This document shows positions 1 through 9,378 of a DNA stretch of 64,000 nucleotides, in pieces. Within the stretch, counting starts at the first letter, position 1. Each line of letters begins with the position of its first letter. Both the position numbers and the translations under genes were made by a program. The notes below the pieces were generated by a model. The model was not told the DNA's origin. It made no database searches and worked only from the letters and a program-made list of their open reading frames with translations. This stretch comes from Luteimonas viscosa (GTDB lineage: Bacteria; Pseudomonadota; Gammaproteobacteria; Xanthomonadales; Xanthomonadaceae). The DNA lies in contig NZ_VTFT01000001.1 in the NCBI RefSeq assembly GCF_008244685.1, positions 225,160 through 289,159 of the forward strand, read 5' to 3'.

Positions 1-988
1 CATCGCCGACGCGATCCTCGAAGCGTTCTCCGAGAGTTTCCGTTTCGAGAAGGAGGAGTTCGCGATCACCGCCAGCATCGGCATCGCGCGCTCGCCGCGA
101 GACGGCGACCGGCCGCAGGTGCTGATCCAGAACGCCGATGCGGCGATGTACGACAGCAAGCGCCGGATCCTCAACGGCCGCCAGGCGTTCACGCCGGAAC
201 TGGCGCAGTCGCAGGAAAACCGGCTGCGCATGGAGAACCACCTGCGCCGCGCGGCCGACAACGACGAGTTCCGGCTCGTCTACCAGCCGCAGGTCGACCT
301 GCGCGACGGCGCCACGGTGGCCGCCGAGGCGCTGATCCGCTGGCAGAACCACCAGCTCGGCGAGATGCGGCCCGACCATTTCATCGGCCACGCCGAAACC
401 ACCGGCGACATCGTCCGCATCGGCGGATGGGTCCTGCGCGAAGCCTGCCGCCAGGTGGCGGAGTGGCGCGACGCGGGCCTGGGCATCATCCGCGTCGCGG
501 TGAACGTGTCCTATCGCCAGTTCCTGGTCGAGGACCTGGCGGAGACCATCCGCAAGGCCCTCGAAGAACACCGCCTGCCGGGATCGGCGCTGGAGCTCGA
601 GTTCACCGAGCGGGTGCTGATCGAGGATGCGCCCGACACCCTGCGCACCTTCGCCGCGCTGCGCGAGATGGGCATGATCCTGACCATCGACGACTTCGGC
701 GAGGGTTACAGCGCGCTCAACTACCTGCGTCGGCTGCCGATCCACGGGCTCAAGCTCAGCCAGCTGTTCGTCGAGGGCGTGCCCGGCAACCATTCCGACG
801 TGGCGGTCTGCCAGGCGGTGGCCGGCATCGCCCGCAGCCTGGGCCTCGGCCTGGTGGCCGAGGGCATCGAATCGGAGGCGCAGCGCCGCTTCATGCTGGA
901 ACTGGGCGTGCCGGTGGGCCAGGGCTTCCTGTTCGCGCCGGGGCTGCCACCGGACGAGTTCGCGCGTCGCCTCGCCCCGCAGCGCTGA
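1..988 (+). CDS. GGDEF-EAL cyclic-di-GMP protein, 3' part only
   Basis: The gene is cut by the window start; reading is open from base 2. The first ~55 codons are the end of a GGDEF domain (SIGIARSPRDG, then NADAAMYDSK). An EAL phosphodiesterase domain follows and runs to the stop. Visible EAL motifs are EALIRW (Glu codon at 326), NVSYRQF, ELEFTER, IDDFGEGYSAL, VAEGIE and GQGFLF, so most metal and substrate ligands of c-di-GMP hydrolases are there. The usual KxD after the DDFG loop reads KLS, so the Asp there is replaced by Ser; this may lower activity. The N-terminal sensor part lies outside the window. Likely role: c-di-GMP turnover at the membrane or in the cytosol. Confidence 0.9.
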   Translation, partial: IADAILEAFSESFRFEKEEFAITASIGIARSPRDGDRPQVLIQNADAAMYDSKRRILNGRQAFTPELAQSQENRLRMENHLRRAADNDEFRLVYQPQVDLRDGATVAAEALIRWQNHQLGEMRPDHFIGHAETTGDIVRIGGWVLREACRQVAEWRDAGLGIIRVAVNVSYRQFLVEDLAETIRKALEEHRLPGSALELEFTERVLIEDAPDTLRTFAALREMGMILTIDDFGEGYSALNYLRRLPIHGLKLSQLFVEGVPGNHSDVAVCQAVAGIARSLGLGLVAEGIESEAQRRFMLELGVPVGQGFLFAPGLPPDEFARRLAPQR

Positions 989-1101
989 CCGCCTGCCCGG
1001 GCTGCTGGCTCCAGCGTCGCACGTCGCCTGCAACGGTCGGGCTCGCGGTGCGGTCGACCCCGGGGCCAGGTCCGCATCCATCGCCACCGCGGAAGGCGCG
1101 T

Positions 1102-1107
1102 TAAAAT
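1102..1107 (+). promoter_or_regulatory. -10 element TAAAAT for the SDR gene
   Basis: TAAAAT followed by GCGCG matches the -10 form seen before other genes here (tRNA-Pro at 35229). It overlaps an in-frame ATG at 1106, which argues that translation begins at the next ATG (1136). No clear -35 is visible. Confidence 0.4.
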
Positions 1108-1135
1108 GCGCGCTTTCCGACGCGGGAACCCGCCC

Positions 1136-1906
1136 ATGCAATCCGCATCCGTCCGCGCCGTCGTCAGCGGCGGCGTCTCCGGCCTCGGCCTGGCCGTGGC
1201 GCAGCGCATCCTCGCCGATGGCGGCAAGGTCGCGTTGTTCGACGTCAACGACGACAAGGGCGCCGCCGCGGTGGCGAAGTTCGGCGCGGCCAACGCGCGC
1301 TACTTCCGCACCGATGTCACCAGCGAGGACGGCGTGGTCGCGAGCGTGGCCGAGGCGAAGGAGTTCCTCGGCGGGTTGAACGTGGCGGTGAACTGCGCCG
1401 GCATCCTCGGCGCCGGCCGCGTGCTCGGCCGCGAGGCGCCGATGCCGCTGCAGCAGTTCTCCAACACGGTGATGGTCAACCTGGTCGGCAGCTTCAACCT
1501 GGCCAAGGCCGCGGCCGCGGCCATGCAGCACAACGAGGCCGGCGACGACGGCGAACGCGGGGTGATCGTCAACACCGCTTCGGTGGCCGCCTACGAGGGC
1601 CAGATCGGCCAGGCGGCGTATTCCGCGTCCAAGGGCGGCGTGGTCGGCATGACCCTGCCGATGGCGCGCGAACTGGCGCGCTTCGGCATCCGTGTCAACA
1701 CCATCGCCCCGGGTATCTTCTGGACGCCGATGGTCGACGGCATGCCGGAGGAGGTGCAGCAGTCGCTCTCGGCTTCGATCCCCTTCCCCTCGCGCCTGGG
1801 CCGGCCCGGGGAATTCGCCGACCTGGTCGCCTACATCGTCGGCAACCGCTACCTCAACGGCGAGACCATCCGCCTAGACGGCGCGGTACGGCTGGCACCG
1901 AAGTGA
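1136..1906 (+). CDS. SDR oxidoreductase, 3-hydroxyacyl-CoA dehydrogenase type 2 (HSD10-like)
   Basis: 256-residue short-chain dehydrogenase. The Rossmann motif GGVSGLG is near residue 12, the NAD-selecting Asp at 36, NCAGI near 86, and the catalytic Ser149, Tyr162, Lys166 lie in NTAS and YSASK. The stretch from [15 protein letters not shown] to the C-terminal RLDGAVRL closely follows HSD17B10-type 3-hydroxy(-2-methyl)acyl-CoA dehydrogenases, which act in fatty-acid or isoleucine breakdown with NAD. The start at 1136 is preferred over 1106 because the earlier ATG sits on a likely -10 box and the family begins just before the glycine motif. It stands alone, with no other beta-oxidation gene nearby. 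The exact acyl-CoA substrate is inferred. Confidence 0.88.
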   Translation: MQSASVRAVVSGGVSGLGLAVAQRILADGGKVALFDVNDDKGAAAVAKFGAANARYFRTDVTSEDGVVASVAEAKEFLGGLNVAVNCAGILGAGRVLGREAPMPLQQFSNTVMVNLVGSFNLAKAAAAAMQHNEAGDDGERGVIVNTASVAAYEGQIGQAAYSASKGGVVGMTLPMARELARFGIRVNTIAPGIFWTPMVDGMPEEVQQSLSASIPFPSRLGRPGEFADLVAYIVGNRYLNGETIRLDGAVRLAPK

Positions 1907-1911
1907 CCGCC

Positions 1912-2104
1912 GCAGGCGGTCATCCCGAGCACAGCGAGGGATCTCGCACCGCAGGCGGTCATCCCGAAGCGCAGCGAGGGATCTGCCGATACAGACTGTC
2001 ATCCCGAGCGCAGCGAGGGATCTCGCACCGCATCGACGCGCGTGCAGAAGATCTGACGGAATTCGCGCGACGGTTTGCAGATTCCTCGCTACGCTCGGAA
2101 TGAC
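1912..2104. repeat. REP cluster: three direct copies and one inverted copy
   Basis: Three direct copies of a ~26-bp sequence (core TCATCCCGAGCGCAGCGAGG, then GATCT) lie at 1919-1944, 1958-1984 and 1998-2023. The first two repeat as a 39-bp unit. A reverse-complement copy at 2079-2104 closes the cluster, so the transcript could fold into a long hairpin. The same family recurs near 8402, 21348, 32761, 44931 and 63884. Short ORFs here are artefacts of the repeat. Confidence 0.8.
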
Positions 2105-2117
2105 AACGTCCCCCTCT

Positions 2118-2165
2118 CTCATCCCCCAATCCCAATCCCCAATCCCAATCCCCAATCCCAACCTT
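2118..2165 (+). repeat. CCCAATC octamer array just upstream of efpL
   Basis: Runs of CCCAATCC and CCAATCCC repeat without gaps up to a few bases before the efpL ATG. It is the same repeat class as the arrays at 14571, 14679, 46224, 46321, 61285 and 61459, but only one orientation is present here. It sits where the ribosome binding site should be, and no Shine-Dalgarno motif is visible. Confidence 0.7.
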
Positions 2166-2168
2166 CCA

Positions 2169-2735
2169 ATGAAAGCCTACGACATCAAGAAGGGCAACGT
2201 CGTCGAACACAACGGCACCGTCTACCAGGTGCGCGACATCGAGCGCAGTTCGCCGCAGGGGCGCGGCGGCAACGTGCGCTTCCGCTTCATCATGTACAGC
2301 GTGCCGGGCGGCAACAAGCTCGACGCCAGCTTCGACGGCGACGACAGCCTGACCGAAGTCGAGTTGCAGCGCCGGCAGGCGACGTTCTCGTACAAGGATG
2401 GCGAGGCCTTCGTATTCCTCGACGACGAGGACTACACGCCCTACACGCTCGACGCCGATGTCATCGGCGACGATGCCGGCTACATCACCGACGGGCTCAG
2501 CGGCAGCTACGTGCAGATCATCGACGAGCAGCCGGTCGCGCTGCAGCTGCCGCAGCACGTGACCCTGGAAGTGGTCGAGACGCCGCCGGAACTCAAGGGC
2601 GGCACCGCGACCAAGCGGCCCAAGCCGGCGACGCTCAACACCGGCCTGGAGATCATGGTGCCGGAGTACATCGTCACCGGCGAACGCGTGCTGGTGAACA
2701 CCACCACCGGCGAGTTCGGGGGCCGCGCGGACTGA
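2169..2735 (+). CDS. efpL: Elongation factor P-like protein EfpL (YeiP)
   Basis: 188 residues, the normal length of YeiP/EfpL. It runs from MKAYDIKKG through DYTPYT, PATLSTG-like [17 protein letters not shown] and ends in the typical GRAD. The family is a three-domain EF-P paralogue that enters the ribosomal E site and relieves stalling at proline-containing motifs. The loop that carries modified Lys34 in EF-P reads SPQGRGG here, with Arg32 at the tip, as in E. coli EfpL, so no lysine modification is expected. The start at 2169 gives the family N-terminus; an earlier in-frame ATG (2100) would translate the octamer repeat and is unlikely. Confidence 0.93.
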   Translation: MKAYDIKKGNVVEHNGTVYQVRDIERSSPQGRGGNVRFRFIMYSVPGGNKLDASFDGDDSLTEVELQRRQATFSYKDGEAFVFLDDEDYTPYTLDADVIGDDAGYITDGLSGSYVQIIDEQPVALQLPQHVTLEVVETPPELKGGTATKRPKPATLNTGLEIMVPEYIVTGERVLVNTTTGEFGGRAD

Positions 2736-2794
2736 TCGATCGCGGCGTCGCTGCGTCGCCGCCGAGGCACATCGCCGCTCCGCGGCGCGGCGGG

Positions 2795-4612
2795 CTACGG
2801 AGACGCGGCCTCCGCCAGCCGGCGCAGATGGTCGCCGGCCAGCACGAGGTTCGCCTCGACCCGCTCCAGCCTGCCGCGCTGCGTCTCCGGCAGCCACTGG
2901 TGCGCGCGCGCGTGCAGGCCGTCGCGCAAGCCGCGCAACCTGGCGTCGTCCTGCGCCACCGCGACGGCCAGCCCCTTGCGCTCCCCGCCTTGCGGAAGCC
3001 CGTAGCCGTCCGGCAACAGGGCCGACGGACGGCCGGCGTAGGCGCCATCGGCCAGCAATTCGCGCAAGGCGTCGGCAGCGCCGGACAGGTCTTCATCGCC
3101 ACGCAGGAAGCGCTGCTTCAGGGCCTCGCGCGCCTGCGCCTGCTCGCGCCGCAGCGCCGCCTGCTCCAGCACCAGCAACGCCGCGGAGGCGCGCAGGTCG
3201 CCGCGTTCGAGCCAGGCCGTACGCGTCGCCGGGTCCAGCGCGAACCACGCCTGCGCATCGTCCACCGGCAGGTCCAGCCGCGCGTCGGCAATGGCGAACA
3301 GGCCGGCGAAATATCCTGCCAGCGACTCGAATCGGTAGCCGTCGCGCAGCGCCGCCGCGGGATCGTCCAGCACCGAGGCGTCGGCGATGCCCTCGCGCTG
3401 CAGGCGCCGCAGCAGTCCGGTGGGCGTGATGCTGCGGAGCGGCGCCCGCGCCAGGCGCGGCACTCCGTCGTTGAGCAGCTTCCAGGTCTCGACCGCGCAG
3501 TTGTTGCCGACGAAGTAGTAGCGCCCGTCGTAGCTCCAGTGCACCTGCGCGGCGCGTCCGAGCAGGCCGGCGATCTCGGCCTCGTCCAACCGCAGCGGAA
3601 TCGACCGCAACCCGCGCAGCTCGACCTTCGTGTACTCGTCGACCACCTGTCCCAGCGGCAGCACGAACAGCCGCGAGGGATAGGAACCGGTCAGCCCGCG
3701 CCAGCTGGAGATCTGCACGTCGTCGACGAAGGCGCGGAACGAGAGCACGACGTGGTGCTGCAGGTCGAACCGGCAAGCCGGTCCCCGCGCCCGTCCGGGC
3801 GCGCACACCACCAGCCGCAGCATGCTGTGACCCCAGCGGCTCATCGGACGTTCGTTGGCTTCCGCGAACAGGTAGTCAACGGACTGGATACGCGCCGGAT
3901 CGATGTCGAGCATGCGCAATGCGGCGGCATCGTCGGCCGCCGCGACGAACGGCAGCGCCTGCGCACAGTCCTCCGCCGCGGCCTTCGCGCCGGTAGCGAA
4001 ATGCGACGCGAAGTACCGGTGCAGCGCGGGTCGTCGACAGGCGTATCCGGGATCGAGCAGGAAGTGCTCGAGGTTCACCGCGACGAATTCGGCCGGCGAA
4101 TGCAGTTCATAGGCGTCGGGACTGCGGTCGCGCATGTCGTTGCGCGAGACGCGCAGGCCCAGGCGCAGCGGTCGTACCGGCCAGCCGGCGAGATCGAGCA
4201 GGCGCGCATCGCGCGACAGGCCGCCGCGCGGGGAACGGTCGTAGACGTGGGCGAGCTCGTGCAGGATCGCCGCCAGCGCGGCGCGCGCCGACGGATCCGC
4301 ATGCCCCGCGCGAACATCGCGCGACATCCAGTCGTCGAGCAGCGATCGCCGCAGGTCGACACGGCCATTGCGCGTGCGTCCATGCACCTGCCGCGGGAGG
4401 TCGTCGCGCCAGCGCAGCACGACGGTGCGGTCGAGGCGTTCGCGGAACGCGGCTGGCAGCGCCCCGAGCGCCTGGTCGACCAGCGCCCGCGTCGCCGCTG
4501 TCTGATCCGGGGAGAGCCCGGCAGGATCGATCTCGAGCCGCAGGGAAGCCTGTGCCTGTGCGGCGCAGGCCAGCAGGCCCGCCAGCAGGCACGGGCGGGC
4601 CAGGCCTCGCAC
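2795..4612 (-). CDS. Secreted DUF4105 (Lnb N-terminal-like) protein with HExxH motif
   Basis: 605 residues from GTG at 4612, which gives a clean signal peptide (hydrophobic core CLLAGLLACAAQAQA). The first third carries HELAH at about 118-122, a zinc-protease-like motif. The central part is a DUF4105 domain with WGHSMLRLVV, SFRAFVDD, SWRGLTGSYPS and YYFVGNNCAVETW; DUF4105 is related to NlpC/P60-type cysteine enzymes. The C-terminal ~200 residues are helical and Glu/Arg/Ala-rich. Substrate unknown; a periplasmic or outer-membrane-linked hydrolase is inferred. The neighbouring DUF2388 gene ends just upstream of this start, so the two are probably cotranscribed. Confidence 0.8.
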   Translation of the reverse strand: MRGLARPCLLAGLLACAAQAQASLRLEIDPAGLSPDQTAATRALVDQALGALPAAFRERLDRTVVLRWRDDLPRQVHGRTRNGRVDLRRSLLDDWMSRDVRAGHADPSARAALAAILHELAHVYDRSPRGGLSRDARLLDLAGWPVRPLRLGLRVSRNDMRDRSPDAYELHSPAEFVAVNLEHFLLDPGYACRRPALHRYFASHFATGAKAAAEDCAQALPFVAAADDAAALRMLDIDPARIQSVDYLFAEANERPMSRWGHSMLRLVVCAPGRARGPACRFDLQHHVVLSFRAFVDDVQISSWRGLTGSYPSRLFVLPLGQVVDEYTKVELRGLRSIPLRLDEAEIAGLLGRAAQVHWSYDGRYYFVGNNCAVETWKLLNDGVPRLARAPLRSITPTGLLRRLQREGIADASVLDDPAAALRDGYRFESLAGYFAGLFAIADARLDLPVDDAQAWFALDPATRTAWLERGDLRASAALLVLEQAALRREQAQAREALKQRFLRGDEDLSGAADALRELLADGAYAGRPSALLPDGYGLPQGGERKGLAVAVAQDDARLRGLRDGLHARAHQWLPETQRGRLERVEANLVLAGDHLRRLAEAASP

Positions 4613-4623
4613 GGAAAAGGCGA

Positions 4624-4926
4624 TCAGCGGGCGAGGATCGCCAGCGCGAGCTGCAGGTCGCTGGTCTCGCGGCTGCCGGGGTCGCGCTCGCGCAGGTGGC
4701 GCAACGCCGACTCGAGCCTCACGCCGCGGATCGCACCGTCGCTGGCGACGAACATCGCCGCGTCGTCGCGGGCCTCGAGCACGAGCTTGTCGTCGCCCGA
4801 CGTGCTGCCGGACGAAGCCGACGAGCCTGCCGACGAGGCGCCGCCCGAGGTGCCGGCGAAACTGCCGGCATACGCCGGCGCGGCAAGCAGCATCAGCCAC
4901 AGCACCGAAAACAACGCTCGCATCAT
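4624..4926 (-). CDS. Secreted DUF2388 protein
   Basis: 100 residues from the first of two tandem ATGs (4926 or 4923). A signal peptide ending in PAYA precedes a Gly/Ser/Ala-rich linker. The C-terminal core, with DDKLVLEARDDAAMFVAS and GAIRGVRLESALRHLR, is the DUF2388 signature. Function is unknown. Its stop lies 11 bases before the DUF4105 gene, and from memory this pairing also occurs in Pseudomonas, so a joint envelope role is inferred. Confidence 0.75.
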   Translation of the reverse strand: MMRALFSVLWLMLLAAPAYAGSFAGTSGGASSAGSSASSGSTSGDDKLVLEARDDAAMFVASDGAIRGVRLESALRHLRERDPGSRETSDLQLALAILAR

Positions 4927-5024
4927 CAGGTTCGCCTCTGCAGCCGGGTCCGGCGCGCAGGATATCGCGATGTCCCGCACTGCAGCTGAATGCCAGCGGG
5001 GCCATGCGCCGGCCATGCCACCGG

Positions 5025-5465
5025 TCACGCTTCCGGTCGGGCCTCGGCCGTCGCCGGCACCACCGTCCCCTGGGCGATCGCGCACAGCGCCTGCGCCTGC
5101 GCACGAAGCGCATGGATCTCGCAGCGGCAGACCGCCTGCCGCCGCCCGGCCGACACCGCGAAGGCGCGCGCAACCAGCGCTTCGCCGGTCGCCGGCCGCA
5201 GGTAGTTGATCTTGAACTCGGAGGTCAGCGCATTGCCGCCGAGCGCCATGCCCCCGGCGAAGGTGATGGCGTTGTCCGCCAGATAGGCCAGCACACCCCC
5301 GTGGGCGAAGCCATGCTGCTGCAACAGCTCGTCGCGCAGCGGCAGCCGGATCTCGGTGTCTTCGGCCGAAGCCCGAACCAGGGTGGCGCCGAGCAGGCGG
5401 CTGAACGCCTGGGCCTCGAAGATCCCGCGCGCGAACGCCGCCAGCGACTCGGCGTCCCGGATCAC
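5025..5465 (-). CDS. PaaI-family hotdog thioesterase
   Basis: 146 residues from GTG at 5465, which overlaps the TGA of the upstream FAD oxidase by 4 bases (GTGA coupling). The hotdog signature HGGVLAYLADNAITFAGG places His55 and Asp64 where PaaI-like acyl-CoA thioesterases keep their active-site residues. NYLRPATGEALVARA follows in the next strands. It probably hydrolyses small or aromatic acyl-CoA esters in the cytosol; the substrate is not evident. Coupling to the FAD-linked dehydrogenase suggests a shared 2-hydroxyacid or acyl-CoA step, which is inference only. Confidence 0.85.
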   Translation of the reverse strand: MIRDAESLAAFARGIFEAQAFSRLLGATLVRASAEDTEIRLPLRDELLQQHGFAHGGVLAYLADNAITFAGGMALGGNALTSEFKINYLRPATGEALVARAFAVSAGRRQAVCRCEIHALRAQAQALCAIAQGTVVPATAEARPEA

Positions 5466-6850
5466 GGCTCGTCGAACAGCTTGCCGGGATTCATCAACCC
5501 GTCGGGATCGAGCACCCGGCGGATGCCGCGCATCAGCGCGATTTCCGCTTCGCTGCGGGTCGAGGCCAGGTAGGGCTTCTTGACCAGGCCGATGCCGTGC
5601 TCGGCGGAAATGCTGCCGCCATGGCGCTGCAGGGCACCGGCCAGCAGCTTCGTCACACGCTCGCACTCGGCCACGAAATCCGCCTGCGCCATCGCCTCGG
5701 GCTTGAGCACGTTGATGTGCAGGTTGCCGTCGCCGATATGGCCGAACCAGACCACGTCGAAATGCGGGTACTCGCGCCCCAGCAGCGCCCGGGTCTCGGC
5801 GAGGAAGGCCGGCATCGCCGAGATCCGCACCGAGACGTCGTTCTTGTAGGGCACGTACTGCGCCAGCGCCTCGGTGATGCCCTCGCGCAGCCGCCACAGC
5901 TGCGCGGCCTGGGCATCGCTCTGGCTGATCACGCCGTCCAGCACCCAGCCCTCGCCGAGGCACTGTTCGAACGCCGACAGCGCGGCCACCTGCTCCGCCT
6001 CGCCGGCCGCGAACTCGACCACCACGTAATAGGCGTGCACCTCGTCGAACGGCTTCTGCGCGCCATGGGCCAGCACGTGGTGCAGGGCGCGGTCGGTGAA
6101 GAACTCGAAGGCCTCGAGCCGCAGTTTCGAGCGCAGGGTCTCGAACACCCGCATCAACGCGTCGAAATCCGGCAGCGCCAGCAGCATCACGCTGGTCGGC
6201 GGCGGCGGATCGGTGAGCCGAAGCGTCGCTTCGACGATGATGCCGAGCGTGCCTTCCGAGGCCACGGCGAGGTGCCGCAGGTCGTAGCCACTGGAGTTCT
6301 TGACCAGGCCTCGGCCGAGGTCGAGCAGTTCGCCGCGTCCGTCGACCAGCTTCAGGCCCGCCACCCATTCGCGGGTATTGCCGTAGCGGATCACGCGGAT
6401 GCCGCCGGCATTGGTGGCGATGTTGCCGCCGATGGTGCACGAGCCGCGCGCGGCGAAATCCACCGGGTACACCAGCCCATGCTCCCCCGCCGCGTCGTGC
6501 ACGGCCTGCAGCGGCATGCCGGCCTGGACCGTGAGCGTGCGGTCGACCGGATCGAAGCCCAGCGCCCGGTTCATGCGCTCGAGGCTGAGCACCAGTTCGC
6601 CGTTGGCCGCCACCGCGCCACCGGACAGGCCGGTGCGGCCGCCCGACGGCACGATCGCCACGCCGGACTCGCGCGCCCAGCGCACGATCGCCTGTACCTC
6701 TTCCACCGTCGACGGCAGCGCGATCGCCAGCGGCGCGGGTGTCCAGCGCCGGGTCCAGTCGCGCCCGTAGTGTTCCAGGTCAGCGGCATCGGTGAGCAGG
6801 CGCAACTGCGGCAGCGATTGCGAGAGCACGGCCAGGCGCGGATCGGTCAT
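5462..6850 (-). CDS. FAD-linked 2-hydroxyacid dehydrogenase (GlcD/D-LDH type)
   Basis: 462 residues from ATG 6850 (ATG 6853 directly before it is an alternative). The FAD-binding PCMH domain shows PSGGRTGLSGGA at about 68-79 and GSCTIGGNIATNAGG. The C-terminal FAD-linked oxidase domain has HIGDGNLHINV and SAEHGIGLVKK, the histidine-bearing motifs of the D-lactate, glycolate and D-2-hydroxyglutarate dehydrogenase family. It is divergent from serA, whose product can make 2-hydroxyglutarate as a side reaction in other bacteria. A D-2-hydroxyglutarate dehydrogenase acting with SerA is therefore attractive, but the substrate cannot be read from sequence. Upstream 16 kb contains no partner glcE or glcF. 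Confidence 0.85.
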   Translation of the reverse strand: MTDPRLAVLSQSLPQLRLLTDAADLEHYGRDWTRRWTPAPLAIALPSTVEEVQAIVRWARESGVAIVPSGGRTGLSGGAVAANGELVLSLERMNRALGFDPVDRTLTVQAGMPLQAVHDAAGEHGLVYPVDFAARGSCTIGGNIATNAGGIRVIRYGNTREWVAGLKLVDGRGELLDLGRGLVKNSSGYDLRHLAVASEGTLGIIVEATLRLTDPPPPTSVMLLALPDFDALMRVFETLRSKLRLEAFEFFTDRALHHVLAHGAQKPFDEVHAYYVVVEFAAGEAEQVAALSAFEQCLGEGWVLDGVISQSDAQAAQLWRLREGITEALAQYVPYKNDVSVRISAMPAFLAETRALLGREYPHFDVVWFGHIGDGNLHINVLKPEAMAQADFVAECERVTKLLAGALQRHGGSISAEHGIGLVKKPYLASTRSEAEIALMRGIRRVLDPDGLMNPGKLFDEP

Positions 6851-6935
6851 CATCGACAGGAGGCGAAGAAGGGAGCGCCAGCGTGCCAGCGACGGCCGGG
6901 GGCGTCCAGCGCGCAGGCGCGGCCAGCGCGCGTCC

Positions 6936-6959
6936 GGTTCGTTACCTTCGCAACGAACC
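6936..6959. promoter_or_regulatory. Inverted repeat between the FAD oxidase gene and serA
   Basis: GGTTCGTT and AACGAACC are perfect 8-bp arms separated by 8 bases. They lie 86 bases upstream of the FAD dehydrogenase start and 136 bases upstream of serA. The size and place suit a dimeric repressor or activator acting on one or both divergent genes. No regulator gene is adjacent. Confidence 0.4.
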
Positions 6960-7051
6960 GTCAAGCCCACTGTTGCGCCGCGTCGCCACCGCTGTTCCGC
7001 GCAAGGGGGCAAACGCACCTGCTGCAGCGCGGAAAAGGCGCGGTGCATCTG

Positions 7052-7057
7052 GGATAA
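7052..7057 (+). promoter_or_regulatory. -10 element GATAAT for serA
   Basis: GATAAT lies 38 bases upstream of the serA ATG and differs from TATAAT at one position. No strong -35 is visible in the G+C-rich DNA before it. Confidence 0.4.
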
Positions 7058-7094
7058 TGCTTCGCTCGCCCCGACGCTGACGGACACCACGCGC

Positions 7095-8336
<1,242 letters not shown>

Positions 8337-8350
8337 GGCCTCATCCCCGC

Positions 8351-8425
8351 CATTCCGAAATTCCCGCCATTTCGAAATTCCTGTCATTCCGAAATTCCTG
8401 TCATTCCGAACGCAGTGAGGAATCC
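8351..8425 (+). repeat. Three 17-bp tandem repeats ending in a REP half-element
   Basis: CATTCCGAAATTCCTGT-like units start at 8351, 8368 and 8385 with exact 17-base spacing. A fourth CATTCCGAA at 8402 continues as the REP sequence CATTCCGAACGCAGTGAGGA. The repeat seems to have grown from the left end of the REP family. Confidence 0.8.
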
Positions 8426-8568
8426 CGTGATCCGCCGGCAAGGACGGATCGACCGCCTTCGCCGTCGTGAGGCGCTTCCCGCTGCGTTCGGAACGACCCT
8501 GATGCGTCGTCGCATTGCCGGGACGACAACCGGCGCACCATGACGCCTACGACCGAGAGGACACCGTC

Positions 8569-9252
8569 ATGCCGCGCAGCTCCACCGCCTTCCTGTTCGA
8601 TCTCGACGGCACCCTCGTCGACAGCGTCTACCAGCACGTGCTGGCGTGGAAGGAGGCCCTCGACCGCGAGGGCGTCGACCTGTCGGTGTGGCGCATCCAC
8701 CGCAAGATCGGCATGAGCGGCGGCCTGTTCACCAACATCCTGCTGCGCGAGACCGGGCTGGACATCACCGACGAGCGCCTGGAACGCCTGCGCGGATGGC
8801 ACGCCGAGGCCTACAACCGCCAGGCGGCCGCCGGTGCGATCCGGCCGCTGCCGGGGGCACGCGAGTTGCTGGCGTTCCTCACCGCCGAGGGCATCCCCTG
8901 GGCGATCGCGACCAGCGGCCGGATGGAAACCGCGGCGCCGAACATCGCCGCGCTGGGCGTCGATCCGGCGCAGGTCCCGGTGGTCACCCGCGACCAGGTG
9001 CGTTACGCCAAGCCCGACCCCGACCTGTTCCTCGCCGCCGCCGACCGGCTCGGGGTCGACATCGAGCACTCCCTGGTGATCGGAGACAGCATCTGGGACA
9101 TGCTCGCCGCGCAGCGCGCCCGCGCGCTCGGCGTCGGCCTGCTCTCGGGCGGCTACGGCCGCGAGGAACTGGAACGTTCCGGCGCGTTCCGCGTCTACGA
9201 CGACCCGGCGGACCTGCTGCGCCACGTCGACGAGGTGGCCGCGCGGCGCTGA
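8569..9252 (+). CDS. HAD-IA family phosphatase
   Basis: 227 residues. The HAD nucleophile motif is FDLDGTLVDS with Asp11 and Asp13. AIATSGRMETA carries motif II, KPDPDLF motif III, and VIGDSIWDMLAAQ motif IV. The cap domain between motifs I and II is helical, as in beta-phosphoglucomutase and phosphoglycolate phosphatase relatives. GAGAGG at about 8551-8556 serves as ribosome binding site for ATG 8569. The small-molecule substrate cannot be assigned. It stands alone between a REP tract and a convergent NUDIX gene; gph is present separately at 60603, so this is probably not the main phosphoglycolate phosphatase. Confidence 0.85.
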   Translation: MPRSSTAFLFDLDGTLVDSVYQHVLAWKEALDREGVDLSVWRIHRKIGMSGGLFTNILLRETGLDITDERLERLRGWHAEAYNRQAAAGAIRPLPGARELLAFLTAEGIPWAIATSGRMETAAPNIAALGVDPAQVPVVTRDQVRYAKPDPDLFLAAADRLGVDIEHSLVIGDSIWDMLAAQRARALGVGLLSGGYGREELERSGAFRVYDDPADLLRHVDEVAARR

Positions 9253-9378
9253 ACCGAGGCGCACGCCGGCGTGGCGATCATGTGCCCGCGTCGCGACGAA
9301 CAAGACCCGTAATCGCGCCGGCTGCGCGACGTGCGGCGCAGCTTCGCCTCGCGCCCCGTGGGCGCGGACACTGCGAGG

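Noticed and set aside
2075..5209. 1044-codon open frame on the plus strand
   Set aside because: It is antisense to the DUF4105, DUF2388 and thioesterase genes and reads as Arg/Gln/Ala-rich shadow sequence typical of G+C-rich DNA; the minus-strand genes have clear families.
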